From NCBI GenBank assembly GCA_964370185.1, contig CAYJIJ010000002.1, forward strand, positions 28,609 through 92,608: a DNA stretch of 64,000 nt, written 5' to 3'. This document shows, piece after piece, positions 17,023 through 26,599 of this stretch. Source of the DNA: CAYJEQ01 sp964370185 (GTDB taxonomy: Bacteria > Bacillota > Clostridia > Oscillospirales > Ruminococcaceae). Every line of letters begins with the position of its first letter. The stretch's first letter is position 1. The notes below the pieces were generated by a model. It was given only the letters and a program-made list of their open reading frames with translations, had not been told where the DNA came from and made no database searches. The translations under genes and the position numbers were made by a program.

Positions 17023-18006
17023 ATGAAGCTAAAGGCTGATATTAAAAAAGATTTAGGGGATTTTTCCCTTGAAATTAACACCACTACCACCGCAAAGATA
17101 ACAGGTGTTTTAGGGGCTTCTGGAAGTGGTAAAAGTTTGTTTTTAAAATGCTTATCAGGTGTGCAGACCCCAGATGAAGGTGAAATAATCCTTGGAGATA
17201 AGCTGATTTACAGCAGTGCAAAAGGTGTAAATTTACCACCACAGGAGCGAAAAATTGCATATCTTTTTCAAAGCTATGGTCTATTTCCAAATATGACAGC
17301 AGGAAAAAACATAGAAATTTGTACTAAAGATAGCGATATAAGAGAAATACTCAGGCTAACTCGTGTAGAGAAGCTTTTAGCAAAATATCCCCACCAGCTC
17401 TCAGGTGGGGAGCGTCAGCGTGTGGCAATTGCAAGGATACTCGCAAGCAAACCCGATGTAATACTCTTAGACGAGCCTTTCTCAGCCTTGGACACAGCGC
17501 TGAGAGCCGATATAGAAAGGGATATGCTAAGAGCAATGCATGAGTATGAGGGGCTTGTTTTTATAGTGTCGCACAATTTTGGAGAGATTTACAGGCTTTC
17601 AGACTCTATTTCCGTTATGGCGGGGGGAAGGATTTTAGAGCAGGGCGAAAAGTCTGGGATTTATAATAACGCAAAATGCATTGAAACTGTAAAGCTTATG
17701 GGCTATGAAAATATCCTACCAATTACACAGGGTGAAAAAGGTGAATACATTGAGGACTTAAATCTATATACAAATGCACCGTTTACCTTTAATGGCTATG
17801 TATATTTTACCGCTAAGGATGTATTTTTAGATGATAATGGCAGCTGCACAGGTGAAGTTTTAGAAGTGATAAATGATTTATCTGGATACAGCATTTATTT
17901 GAAAGTGGGAAATAGTCATATAAAATTCACAACTAAAGACCATATAGAGGTGGGTAAAAAGGTGAATTTTAACATAGATTTAACCAAAATCAAAATTGCA
18001 CGATAA
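17023..18006 (+). CDS. modC: Molybdate ABC transporter ATP-binding protein ModC
   Basis: The 327-residue ATPase has Walker A GASGSGKS (about 31-38), the signature LSGGERQRVAIARIL, Walker B VILLDEPFSALD and a switch histidine in FIVSHNF. The C-terminal part from about 250 resembles a TOBE/Mop-type molybdate-sensing domain. It powers ModAB. It is the last gene of the Moco/mod operon, and a terminator follows 46 bases downstream. Confidence 0.93.
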   Translation: MKLKADIKKDLGDFSLEINTTTTAKITGVLGASGSGKSLFLKCLSGVQTPDEGEIILGDKLIYSSAKGVNLPPQERKIAYLFQSYGLFPNMTAGKNIEICTKDSDIREILRLTRVEKLLAKYPHQLSGGERQRVAIARILASKPDVILLDEPFSALDTALRADIERDMLRAMHEYEGLVFIVSHNFGEIYRLSDSISVMAGGRILEQGEKSGIYNNAKCIETVKLMGYENILPITQGEKGEYIEDLNLYTNAPFTFNGYVYFTAKDVFLDDNGSCTGEVLEVINDLSGYSIYLKVGNSHIKFTTKDHIEVGKKVNFNIDLTKIKIAR

Positions 18007-18052
18007 ATATACAAAATAAACAATAGTTGTTCAAATTTTATTAATTCATTTA

Positions 18053-18091
18053 CTAAGGTTATTATTATATAATAGCCTTAGTTTATTTTTA
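18053..18091 (+). terminator. Terminator after the mod operon
   Basis: CTAAGGTTATTA (18053-18064) pairs with TAATAGCCTTAG (18070-18081), with one T.G pair, and TTTATTTTTAT follows. The loop happens to contain TATAAT, so a promoter role for the adaptor gene cannot be excluded. Confidence 0.75.
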
Positions 18092-18123
18092 TAAAGAATT
18101 ACATTACAAGCGGAGGAAAGAAA

Positions 18124-19539
18124 ATGTTTAAGAAATCCTATCTATTTTTAGTAGCATTATCAGTTGCCTTAACAGGGTGTACGGCGGTAGCCTCGGAGGG
18201 GGAAGTGGCAATGCCAACCGAACCACAGTCACTTGCAGTTTCAGCCGTAGCACCAACTGAACAATACATAGAAAGAAATGCCGACTACACAGGGCGTGTA
18301 ATGTCGGACGACATGATTTATGTAATACCCAAAGCACAGGGCGAAGTTACATCAGTGAATTTCGAAGTGGGTGACACTGTAAACGCAGGCGATGTCCTAT
18401 TTACAATTGATGCTACTATGCAACAACTCCAGCTTGCACAAGCACAAGCAGCACTGGATTCAGCTAATATAGGGCTAAAAAATGCCACTGGTGCACAGTT
18501 TGAGCAACAAATTATGTCGCTTGAGTCACAGCTCGATACTGCTCAGGTAAATCAAAAATGGTCCGAAACCACGGAAGGTGACTATGATGAAACTTTCAGT
18601 GATCAATTAGATGATATAGATGATGCGATAGATCAAGCAGAGATGGGCGTTGAGATGGCAAAGCAAGCATATGATCAAATAATGGCTAATCCCGATGCTT
18701 CCGATGTAGAAAAAAATGAAGCGCGTGCAGCATATGAACAAGCCGTTACGACTGCTAATTCTCTCGAAGGCCAAAGAGACCAATTAATAGACGGCAGAAA
18801 TGCCACACTCGATAGCCTCTACAAAGGCTTAGAGCTTGGTGCACTCCAAATAGATGCCCTTGAAGCACAGATTGAGCTTGTAGAGGGTGATTTAATCGAA
18901 GAACAATTAGAAGCTATATCCGCACAGGTACAGCAGGCAAAAGTAGCGTACGACATGGCGGCAGTAAGCGCATCCTACTGCACAGTAAAGGCTCCAGTAG
19001 GTGGAGTTATAGAGCAGGTGAATGTCGATGTGCACGGCATGGCTACTTCCTCGCAAGCCGCATTTGTAATATCCGGTAGCAACGATATGGCTGTTACATT
19101 CTCAGTACCTGCCGAAGTAGCTGTGGCAGTTAAAGCAGGTGACGAAGTAGATGTTGAAATACTAAAAGAAAACTATACAGCAGTAATTACCGAAGTTGCA
19201 AACATGATTGACGAGCAAAGCGGTCTCTTTAAAATTAAAGCTATGATTAGTGGAGACAATTTGGATTTGCTAAGTGGTATACAGGCAACTGTTACTGCTA
19301 AAACAGCTTCAAATGAAAGCGCTATAACAATTCCTTCCTCAGCAATTTACTACGACAGTGGCGAACCCTATGTATTTACTATATCTGAGGGAAAAGCTGT
19401 GAAAACATATATAGAAACAAATATTTCCAATGATGAAATAACAGAAGTTATCTCAGGTCTTGACACAAATTCACAAATAATCACATCATGGAGTTCTCAG
19501 TTAGTTGATGGGGTAAATGTGTCAGTTGTGGAGGTATAA
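18124..19539 (+). CDS. RND efflux periplasmic-adaptor (membrane fusion) lipoprotein
   Basis: The 471-residue protein begins with a signal peptide ending in a lipobox (ALTGC, Cys19). It has the HlyD/AcrA layout: a biotinyl-lipoyl half near 60-90 (IPKAQGEVTSVNFEVGDTV), a long Gln/Ala-rich coiled-coil region (about 100-265), the second lipoyl half (CTVKAPVGGVIEQVNVDVH) and a beta-barrel domain. It would link the RND pump encoded four bases downstream to the cell envelope. Substrates are unknown. GGAGG precedes the ATG. Confidence 0.9.
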   Translation: MFKKSYLFLVALSVALTGCTAVASEGEVAMPTEPQSLAVSAVAPTEQYIERNADYTGRVMSDDMIYVIPKAQGEVTSVNFEVGDTVNAGDVLFTIDATMQQLQLAQAQAALDSANIGLKNATGAQFEQQIMSLESQLDTAQVNQKWSETTEGDYDETFSDQLDDIDDAIDQAEMGVEMAKQAYDQIMANPDASDVEKNEARAAYEQAVTTANSLEGQRDQLIDGRNATLDSLYKGLELGALQIDALEAQIELVEGDLIEEQLEAISAQVQQAKVAYDMAAVSASYCTVKAPVGGVIEQVNVDVHGMATSSQAAFVISGSNDMAVTFSVPAEVAVAVKAGDEVDVEILKENYTAVITEVANMIDEQSGLFKIKAMISGDNLDLLSGIQATVTAKTASNESAITIPSSAIYYDSGEPYVFTISEGKAVKTYIETNISNDEITEVISGLDTNSQIITSWSSQLVDGVNVSVVEV

Positions 19540-19543
19540 TTAA

Positions 19544-22500
19544 GTGAAATCATTAATTACACTTGCCCTGAGACGACCAGTCACAATAGTTTTATCCATA
19601 ATTACACTTTTGGTTTTTGGTTTTACCTCGATTATCTCAACTCCACTTGAGCTCATACCAGAGATGAACCTTCCGATGATGATTGTAGTAACACCATATC
19701 CAAACGCCTCCCCAGAGGATGTGGAAGCTCTTGTAACTCGTAAAATAGAAGATGCGAGCGAAACAGTGACAGGTGTTAAAAACATTATGTCACAATCCGC
19801 TGAAAATAGCTCAATGGTAATGCTTGAGCTTGAGTATGGCGCAGATATGTCGGAAGCAAAGGAAGATTTGCGTGCCAATATAGATATGATATCATCAGGC
19901 CTGCCAGAAGATGCAAGCGACCCGATTATCATTGAAATGAGTACCGACCAAATGGCTACAATACAGCTCTCAGCCACTGCTGAGGGTGATATTGATACAC
20001 TTAGCTATGTTGAGGAATATGTTGTACCTAAGATAGATAGAATAGAAGGTGTCGCACAGGTTGATGTATCGGGCGGAGCAAGCCAGTACATATCTGTCGA
20101 GCTCGATGCCGAGCTTATGAGCCAGTATGGGTTAACAATGAGCTCTTTGGCACAGTCGATATCAATAGCTGACTTTTCAATGCCAGCTGGCAGTATCTCA
20201 CAAGGTGATATCAACTTAACTATGAGGGGTGGCGCTTCCTACACAACGGCACAAGACCTCATGGACTTGCCCATCTCGCTTAGAACTGGTGATGTGATAT
20301 ACCTATCCGATGTGGCTAAAATATATCAAAAAGCCACTGAACCATCTTCAATGAGCCGTACAAACGGCGAGGAAAATGTAAATATTTCTGTTACTAAGAG
20401 ACAAAGTGCGGCGACACTTGAAGTTTCCGCAGGTGTAATAGAGGTAATGGAAGAAATTAACGCAGAGGACATGGGCATAAAGCTTGATGTAATAATGGAC
20501 TCAAGTGAAGACATCATTGCAGCCATTGAATCAGTTGTATGGACAATGATAGGCGGACTTATCTTTGCTATGATAGTGCTCTTTATGTTCTTTAGAGACT
20601 TTAAAGCATCGCTTATAGTTGCTTCTTCCATTCCTGTATCAGTACTTGTTACCCTTATTGCAATGAATTTCATGGGTTTTACCTTTAACATGCTATCACT
20701 TGGAGGCCTTGTAATCGGTATAGGGATGATGGTTGATAACTCGATAGTTGTTATCGAGAGCTGTTTTAGAATGAGGGCACAGGGCAAAGACTTTAAAACA
20801 GCAGCTATTGAAGGTGCGTCCCTTGTTGCAACCTCAATCACAGCTTCAACCCTTACCACAGTGGTTGTATTTTTACCAATGGCATTGGCTGAGGGAATGT
20901 CGGGCGAGATGTTTGGAGAGCTCTGCTTTACAATAGTGCTTTCACTACTTGCATCACTGATTTCAGCTGTAACAATAGTACCGCTTGTATTTTATAGAGT
21001 AGAGCCAAAAGAAAAATCAGGCGGCATAGTAAACAAATGGCTAAATGCAACAGAAAATGCCTATGCTAAATTCTTACCTAAAACATTAAAGCGTAAATTT
21101 TTAGTTGTGTTTATCGCAATACTATTACTAATAAGCTCAGTGGCAATGGTACCATATATCGGTATGGAATTAATGCCAGCTACCGACAGTGCTTCGGTTG
21201 ATATTTCTATAAGCACAAGACCGGGCACCAATCTTGAGAGCATAAACGAAATAACCATTCCAATTGAAGAAATGGTTGCGGCGCATCCCGATGTGGAAAG
21301 CTACTCGCTCAATATGAATTCAACTTCCAATAGTTCGGGCATAACCGCCTACCTAAAGCCTGACAGGGTTAAATCCACTGAGGAAGTCACAGAAGAATTC
21401 AGACTTGCAACAGCGGACGCAGTAGGGTATGACATAGAAGTCAATGTAGGTGCAAGTGCCATGATGCCTACAATGGGCGGCTCCTCAGGAGGAACTGTAT
21501 CAATTCCTGTTACAGCGGACGAATATGAAAAGCTCGAAGATGCGGTTGAAATGGTTGAAGAATTTATTGCATCAAGCGAATATGTAATATCAACAACTTC
21601 ACCACTAACAGAGGGCAATCCACAGGCAGAGATAGAAGTAGACCCTGTAAAAGCCTCCGCCGTAGGACTCCTACCTGCACAGATTATGCAGGAAGTGTAT
21701 TCCACACTTGTGGGAAATACAGCTACTACACTAACTAATGATGGCAAGGACTATAATGTAGTGGTTGAATATCCAAAAGGCACATATGAAACAGTATCCG
21801 ATTTATATGCGCTAACTATCACAAATCCAGCAGGAATGCAAATTCCACTTTTGGATGTTGCGGATATAGTTTACTCGAATGCACCGATGAGCATTGATAA
21901 AGACAACGGCATATACACAGTAAATGTAACTGGCGCAACAATGCTTGGAGCACCGATGAATTTAAATTCAGATATGTACATGGAAGCACTTACAACACTT
22001 ACCTTCCCAGAAGGTGTTTCAATTAATCAGTCGAGTGCTATGGAACAGATGATGGAAGAATTTGCTGTAATTATAGAAGCGATTTTAGTGGCTACATTCC
22101 TTGTATTTATAGTTATGGCTATGCAGTTTGAATCACCAAGATTTTCAATTATAGTAATGTTTAGTATTCCATTTGCACTTATAGGTTCCTTTGGATGCTT
22201 ACTACTCTTTGGCGCTTCGATAAGTATGCCATCACTGATGGGCTTCCTAATGCTTGTAGGTACGGTTGTTAATAATGGTATTCTCCTAATTGACACAACG
22301 AATAGATTTAGAAATGAAGAGAATATGGAAATTCCCGACGCGCTTGCAACAGCTGGTAAACTAAGACTTCGCCCAATCCTTATGACCACACTTACAACAG
22401 TACTTGCAATGGTGCCAATGGCAATAGGTATAGGCGACTCTGCCGCACTAATGCAGGGTATGGCATTTGTAATTATAGGGGGATTAGTTGCTTCCACATT

Positions 22501-22621
22501 ACTAACACTTCTGCTCCTACCATCTTTCTACTATATCATTACTAAAAAGCGTGTAAAACGCAAAAAGAAATCAAAAGAGGCTATCTACAAAGATAAATCC
22601 GAAATGGATAAATTTGAATAA
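19544..22621 (+). CDS. RND efflux transporter, HAE1/AcrB-like (SwrC-type)
   Basis: The 1025-residue inner-membrane pump starts at GTG behind GGAGGT. It has the RND pattern of one N-terminal helix, a large external loop, six helices, a second loop and six further helices. The transmembrane proton-relay region GGLVIGIGMMVDNSIVVIES is present, as are PNASPEDVEALVTRKIE and SISTRPGT in the external domains. It probably exports amphiphilic compounds, as SwrC does in Bacillus. No outer-membrane factor is encoded nearby, consistent with a Gram-positive host. Confidence 0.94.
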   Translation: MKSLITLALRRPVTIVLSIITLLVFGFTSIISTPLELIPEMNLPMMIVVTPYPNASPEDVEALVTRKIEDASETVTGVKNIMSQSAENSSMVMLELEYGADMSEAKEDLRANIDMISSGLPEDASDPIIIEMSTDQMATIQLSATAEGDIDTLSYVEEYVVPKIDRIEGVAQVDVSGGASQYISVELDAELMSQYGLTMSSLAQSISIADFSMPAGSISQGDINLTMRGGASYTTAQDLMDLPISLRTGDVIYLSDVAKIYQKATEPSSMSRTNGEENVNISVTKRQSAATLEVSAGVIEVMEEINAEDMGIKLDVIMDSSEDIIAAIESVVWTMIGGLIFAMIVLFMFFRDFKASLIVASSIPVSVLVTLIAMNFMGFTFNMLSLGGLVIGIGMMVDNSIVVIESCFRMRAQGKDFKTAAIEGASLVATSITASTLTTVVVFLPMALAEGMSGEMFGELCFTIVLSLLASLISAVTIVPLVFYRVEPKEKSGGIVNKWLNATENAYAKFLPKTLKRKFLVVFIAILLLISSVAMVPYIGMELMPATDSASVDISISTRPGTNLESINEITIPIEEMVAAHPDVESYSLNMNSTSNSSGITAYLKPDRVKSTEEVTEEFRLATADAVGYDIEVNVGASAMMPTMGGSSGGTVSIPVTADEYEKLEDAVEMVEEFIASSEYVISTTSPLTEGNPQAEIEVDPVKASAVGLLPAQIMQEVYSTLVGNTATTLTNDGKDYNVVVEYPKGTYETVSDLYALTITNPAGMQIPLLDVADIVYSNAPMSIDKDNGIYTVNVTGATMLGAPMNLNSDMYMEALTTLTFPEGVSINQSSAMEQMMEEFAVIIEAILVATFLVFIVMAMQFESPRFSIIVMFSIPFALIGSFGCLLLFGASISMPSLMGFLMLVGTVVNNGILLIDTTNRFRNEENMEIPDALATAGKLRLRPILMTTLTTVLAMVPMAIGIGDSAALMQGMAFVIIGGLVASTLLTLLLLPSFYYIITKKRVKRKKKSKEAIYKDKSEMDKFE

Positions 22622-22644
22622 GATGTTAGTACATCAGAAAAAAT

Positions 22645-22669
22645 ATACCCCTGCCAATGGCAGGGGTAT
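22645..22669. terminator. Bidirectional terminator between convergent genes
   Basis: ATACCCCTGCC (22645-22655) and GGCAGGGGTAT (22659-22669) form a perfect 11-bp stem with a three-base loop. Read on the minus strand it is followed by ATTTTTT, so it ends the ABC operon. It also lies 24 bases after the RND stop. Confidence 0.9.
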
Positions 22670-22696
22670 TATTAGATGGATGAAAAAATATAATCA

Positions 22697-23350
22697 TTAG
22701 AATTCTTTCTTTATGTATAGATGGCAAGAAAGAAAATATGATAATACAAATAATACAGTGGAGAAAATCAAATATCCCAATCTAAATATTAAATTAGCAT
22801 TGGAGAAATCGCTTAGAAATGGCGATAGAATAGCACTACTGCCAATGAATAATCCTAAAGTTAAAATAACCGAAATCATCATTACACCTTCATTTTTATC
22901 TTCGCCAAAGATTAGAATTAAAGGTGTTATAAATGTGGGCAATGAGAGTGCAAAAGCAGTGCCAAATGCAAAACCGAATCCAACTCGTTCCAAATTGATA
23001 TAACCACTTATCATATGAAAAAGCACTACACTTAAAATAGATAGAATGATAGCAATGAGTATATATAATAAAAAGGAGATATATCGTGCTTTAATTACAT
23101 CTTTTCTACAAATAGGCATTGTAAGTTCAAATTTGTTCCACTTAGAGGCGCTATCTTTTTGTACTGCTGACATTGTCAGCCCTCCGGCTCCGCCCAATAT
23201 GCCTCCAATTAATAGAGAGATTAAAATATCATTGGTGGGGAAATAGACTGCAAAAATAATAATAGCGAGCAACAGTATAATACCTAATATCAGCATGAGT
23301 TTAAATGAACCCAAAACATTGTAAAAATTATTGCGAATTAGACCTTTCAT
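22697..23350 (-). CDS. ABC-2 type transporter permease
   Basis: The 217-residue protein has about six hydrophobic segments and a central KWNKFELTMPICRKDVIKAR segment typical of the small ABC-2 permeases found beside YtrB-like ATPases. It follows its ATPase without spacing (its ATG comes right after the ATPase stop, behind AAGGAGG). Substrate is unknown. Homologous systems in Bacillus respond to cell-wall antibiotics, so an envelope-stress role is possible but inferred. Confidence 0.85.
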   Translation of the reverse strand: MKGLIRNNFYNVLGSFKLMLILGIILLLAIIIFAVYFPTNDILISLLIGGILGGAGGLTMSAVQKDSASKWNKFELTMPICRKDVIKARYISFLLYILIAIILSILSVVLFHMISGYINLERVGFGFAFGTAFALSLPTFITPLILIFGEDKNEGVMMISVILTLGLFIGSSAILSPFLSDFSNANLIFRLGYLIFSTVLFVLSYFLSCHLYIKKEF

Positions 23351-24214
23351 CTACTTTTCCTCCTTAGCTAATAGTGGTAAAATTTCGTCTATCGTTGCAT
23401 TATCCACCACAAGATTTGGATATGTTCTTGCAAATTTCTTTTTATCGTCAATCAAAACTTCATATTGCAAACCTCTTTTTCTTATAGCAAGGTATTCGGA
23501 TTTATCGAGCATCTCAAAATCACTTTGTTTCATACGTGCAATACCATACTTATAGATCAAAGTATCTTTCTCTTCTGTTAAAATGATTTTACCATTATCA
23601 ATAATAGTAATATAATCGGAGATTTTTTCAAGGTCTGAGGATATATGGGATGATATTAAAATGGAGTTATTTTCATCTTCAACAAACTCTAAAAACACAT
23701 CCAATATTTCTTCTCTTGCCACAGGGTCAAGTCCAGCCGTTGCCTCATCTAAAATAAGTAGCCTCGCTTGGTGGGACAAAGAGACAGCGATTGATAATTT
23801 CATAGTCATCCCACGAGAAAGAGTTTTAATTTTTCTACCAGTGGGAATATTAAAACGCTTAAGGTAGCAGTTAAACTTTATGCTATCCCAATTTTCATAA
23901 ATATCCGCTAAAACCTTTTCTAATTTATTTGCGGTTAATTCACCCGAAAAGCTCATTCCATCAAAAACAACACCTATCTTATTACGAATGTGCTTAGTAG
24001 TATTTGCCATTTCTTCCCCAAAGAATAGAACACTTCCGCTATCCTTGTTTACTATATTCAAAATGCTGTTGATAGTAGTGCTTTTCCCAGCACCATTTTT
24101 TCCTACAAAACCCATAACAGAGCCTTTAGGAACACTAAATGATACATTTTCTAAGGTAAAATTAGTGTTTTTATAAGATTTGCAGAGATTGTTTATTTGT
24201 AATGCAAAGTCCAT
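23351..24214 (-). CDS. ABC transporter ATP-binding protein (YtrB-like)
   Basis: The 287-residue ATPase has Walker A FVGKNGAGKSTTI (about 36-48), the signature segment LSRGMTMKLSIAVSL, Walker B LLILDEATAGLD and a switch histidine in LISSHIS. The signature has Arg in place of the first Gly of LSGG, a common variant in this subfamily. It is the middle gene of the GntR-ATPase-permease operon and begins right after the regulator's stop, behind GAGGAGGG. Confidence 0.9.
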   Translation of the reverse strand: MDFALQINNLCKSYKNTNFTLENVSFSVPKGSVMGFVGKNGAGKSTTINSILNIVNKDSGSVLFFGEEMANTTKHIRNKIGVVFDGMSFSGELTANKLEKVLADIYENWDSIKFNCYLKRFNIPTGRKIKTLSRGMTMKLSIAVSLSHQARLLILDEATAGLDPVAREEILDVFLEFVEDENNSILISSHISSDLEKISDYITIIDNGKIILTEEKDTLIYKYGIARMKQSDFEMLDKSEYLAIRKRGLQYEVLIDDKKKFARTYPNLVVDNATIDEILPLLAKEEK

Positions 24215-24592
24215 TTATTCACCCTCCTCATAAAAAATTTTAAGTAATTCTGTAATTTTATCAAGTTTAATACCATTTATGCGAGCTATGTCGGCTGCAA
24301 TCATCAAATGTTCTTCAACTTGTTTTTGCTTTTCTTCCTTAATAAAGTCTTTATTTCGAGCGGCAACAAAGCTTCCTCTGCCGACGGTTGTTTCAATAAA
24401 ACCGTCCCTTGTTAGGTCTTCATAGGCTTTTTGAACAGTAATAACACTCACATGAATTGTTTTAGCAAGAGAACGCATAGAGGGGATGGGGTCGCCTGTT
24501 TGCAGCTCTCCACTCATAATCATAGCTTTAATTTGTGATGTTATCTGTTCATATATTGGTTTACTCGTACTGCTACTGATAATTATTTCCAC
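24215..24592 (-). CDS. GntR family transcriptional regulator (YtrA subfamily)
   Basis: The 125-residue protein is a winged helix-turn-helix (about residues 10-75, with PIYEQITSQIKAMIMSGEL and IPSMRSLAKTIHVSVITVQK) plus a short C-terminal dimerisation tail, the layout of YtrA-type GntR repressors. It starts at GTG behind GAAGG. The operon promoter upstream overlaps a perfect palindrome, so autoregulation is very likely. The effector is unknown. Confidence 0.92.
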   Translation of the reverse strand: MEIIISSSTSKPIYEQITSQIKAMIMSGELQTGDPIPSMRSLAKTIHVSVITVQKAYEDLTRDGFIETTVGRGSFVAARNKDFIKEEKQKQVEEHLMIAADIARINGIKLDKITELLKIFYEEGE

Positions 24593-24608
24593 ACACTACC
24601 TTCTTTCT

Positions 24609-24647
24609 GATATATAATGTACTTATTGAACAAGTACATTATATATC
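24609..24647. promoter_or_regulatory. Perfect palindromic operator of the GntR/ABC operon
   Basis: GATATATAATGTACTT (24609-24624) and AAGTACATTATATATC (24632-24647) are exact 16-bp complements with a 7-base centre. The right half covers the -10 box of the minus-strand promoter. This is the expected geometry for repression by the adjacent YtrA-like protein. Confidence 0.75.
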
Positions 24648-24667
24648 ATTAAAGTACAATTTGTCAA
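24638..24667 (-). promoter_or_regulatory. Promoter of the GntR/ABC operon
   Basis: On the minus strand a perfect TTGACA (24662-24667) and a perfect TATAAT (24638-24643) are 18 bases apart, upstream of the GntR start. Confidence 0.8.
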
Positions 24668-24692
24668 GAATTTTTTGAATAAGTAAAAAAAT

Positions 24693-24730
24693 AAGTGTAT
24701 ATACTTAGCAAATGCTAAGTATATACACTT
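24693..24730 (-). terminator. Terminator of the folC-folT transcript
   Basis: A perfect 17-bp inverted repeat (24693-24709 with 24714-24730, loop AAAT) is followed on the minus strand by TATTTTTTTAC. It lies 26 bases after the folT stop. Confidence 0.9.
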
Positions 24731-24755
24731 AAAAAGATTAATTAAAACTCAAATA

Positions 24756-25277
24756 TTAAACTGCAAATCTACCAACAAATCTGGAAATTAACTGCTTATC
24801 AAGTACTTTAATTACAAACACCTGAACCGCAAACATCACAGCAGGTTTTACAAGTCTTGTAGCAAGTAGAGCGAGATAACCGCTGTCTTTAATAAAGAAT
24901 TCCGACAGCCAGTATGTGTTTAGCAGTAAATCAACAGCATTTACTACAAAGCATACCATGATAACTCTTGTCATACTTCTCTCTTTACCATGAAGGCCTA
25001 TGCCATAAATGGCACCTCTGAAAAACGCAGTGAGAGTAAAACCTAAAAATGGTGCTCCAATAGGGAATAGTACTGCGCCAAGCCAGTCACCTGCTGCGGC
25101 CACTATACCGCCCTGAACAGGGCCGTAAATCATAGCAGCTACCACAATTGGAATAAAGCTAAATCCGATGGTAACAATTGGTGTTCTGATAGAAAATAGG
25201 CGTTCAAGTACAATTTGCATCGCTATTAGTAAAGCGAGTGCGGTTAGTTGTTTTGTATCAATTTTTTGATTTTTCAT
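24756..25277 (-). CDS. folT: Folate ECF transporter S component FolT
   Basis: The 173-residue membrane protein has five to six hydrophobic segments and motifs seen in FolT: LIAMQIVLERLFSIRTP, IGFSFIPIV, AAAGDWLGAVLFPIGAPF and GFTLTAFFRGAIYG. It binds folate outside the cell and works with a shared EcfAAT energising module, which is not in this window. The gene lies 26 bases after folC, so imported folate and its polyglutamylation are co-expressed. Confidence 0.88.
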   Translation of the reverse strand: MKNQKIDTKQLTALALLIAMQIVLERLFSIRTPIVTIGFSFIPIVVAAMIYGPVQGGIVAAAGDWLGAVLFPIGAPFLGFTLTAFFRGAIYGIGLHGKERSMTRVIMVCFVVNAVDLLLNTYWLSEFFIKDSGYLALLATRLVKPAVMFAVQVFVIKVLDKQLISRFVGRFAV

Positions 25278-25303
25278 AAAATTCTCCTAATTGATAGGAA
25301 ACT

Positions 25304-26599
25304 CTATAAGAGGTTAAAATAAGCTCTTACATCTGCCAGATAGTAAAGCGAGCCGAAGGCGCATATAGCGTCATCTTTTTCGGCTGTGCTGATCGCATAC
25401 TCCAAAGCGTTAGGTACCGAGTCCGCCGCATTAACTTTAACATCAGTATTATTACTGATATAATCGGCTAATTCTTTCGCACTGAGTGCACGGGGGTTAT
25501 CGGGTGTTACCGTAATGAAATTTTTAGCCAAAGGGCTAATCATTTCAATCATTTTGGGATACTCTTTATCTGCTAGAATTCCTACGACAAATGTTATTTT
25601 TTTATTATTTAATAATGTGGCGAGGCCTTTTGTTAAGGCTTCTACGCCGTTTAGATTGTGTGCACCATCAATCATTACGATTGGTTGGTGATTAACGATT
25701 TCCATACGAGCTGGCCATTTAGCTGATTTTAATCCATCGTAAATGTCTTTATCACTTATGGAAAGATTGTGCTTTTTAATAAGCAGTTCAGTAGTATTTA
25801 TTGCAGTTATTGCATTTTTTACTTGGTGCTCACCGAGGAGTGAAATAGTTAAATCTTTATATTCTTTGTAGCTGAAGCATTGTCCATTAAGGGAATTAGA
25901 ATGAATAATACATTCATCAAAGGAAGATATATGAAGATTTGCATCTACTTCTTTAGCACGAAGTGAAACCCTATTTAATACTTCATCTTCTTGACTATAT
26001 AAAACTACATCACAGCCATTTTTGATTATGCCGGCTTTATTAGCGGTTATTTCGTCAAGTGTAGTACCAAGATACTCGGTGTGGTCAAAGGCTATTTTAG
26101 TTATAACCGCTACTGTCGGAGCAGGTATTACATTGGTGGAGTCATAGCTACCACCAAGACCTACCTCGAGTATAACGATGTCGCAGGCCATATCTTTAAA
26201 GTAGCTGAGTGCCACAGCAGTAAAAATTTCAAACTCTGTGGGGTGGGCATGACCATCTTCCACCATTTGTTTGCATTTTTCTGCTATAAGATTAATATAG
26301 GCAGTGAGATTGTCATCTGAAATATTTTCAGAATTAATCTGCGCACGCTCGTTATAACTAAAAAGTGAGGGCGAGGTAAAAAGTCCTACCTTATAGCCTG
26401 CAGAAGATAATATCGAGTTTAAATATGCCGAGGTAGAGCCCTTGCCATTAGTACCTGCTACATGTATAAACTTAAGCGAATTTTGTGGATTGCCTAAGTA
26501 ATCCATAAGCGTAGTTATGGTTTTAAGTCCTAAAACAGAACCAAACTTGCCAGTACTTAGTATAAACTCAATAGCTTCATTGTAATTTATGACATCCAC
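25304..26599 (-). CDS. folC: Folylpolyglutamate synthase / dihydrofolate synthase FolC
   Basis: The 431-residue ligase has the FolC P-loop HVAGTNGKGSTSAYL (about 47-61), the EVGLGGSYDSTNVI motif and a C-terminal Mur-ligase-like domain with IDGAHNLNG. It adds glutamate to folates. Whether it also makes dihydrofolate from dihydropteroate is unclear. With FolT downstream and folate-consuming Fhs, FchA and FtcD upstream it likely supports the histidine route. Confidence 0.93.
   Translation of the reverse strand: MDVINYNEAIEFILSTGKFGSVLGLKTITTLMDYLGNPQNSLKFIHVAGTNGKGSTSAYLNSILSSAGYKVGLFTSPSLFSYNERAQINSENISDDNLTAYINLIAEKCKQMVEDGHAHPTEFEIFTAVALSYFKDMACDIVILEVGLGGSYDSTNVIPAPTVAVITKIAFDHTEYLGTTLDEITANKAGIIKNGCDVVLYSQEDEVLNRVSLRAKEVDANLHISSFDECIIHSNSLNGQCFSYKEYKDLTISLLGEHQVKNAITAINTTELLIKKHNLSISDKDIYDGLKSAKWPARMEIVNHQPIVMIDGAHNLNGVEALTKGLATLLNNKKITFVVGILADKEYPKMIEMISPLAKNFITVTPDNPRALSAKELADYISNNTDVKVNAADSVPNALEYAISTAEKDDAICAFGSLYYLADVRAYFNLL

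Noticed and set aside
18065..18075. TATAAT as a promoter for the efflux adaptor gene
   Set aside because: It lies in the loop and arm of a strong terminator hairpin with a T-tract, and no good -35 is found, so the terminator reading is preferred.
20326..20859. Open frame of 177 codons on the minus strand opposite the RND pump gene
   Set aside because: Low-complexity Ser/Thr/Ile-rich product without family features, antisense to a conserved transporter. A frame shadow.
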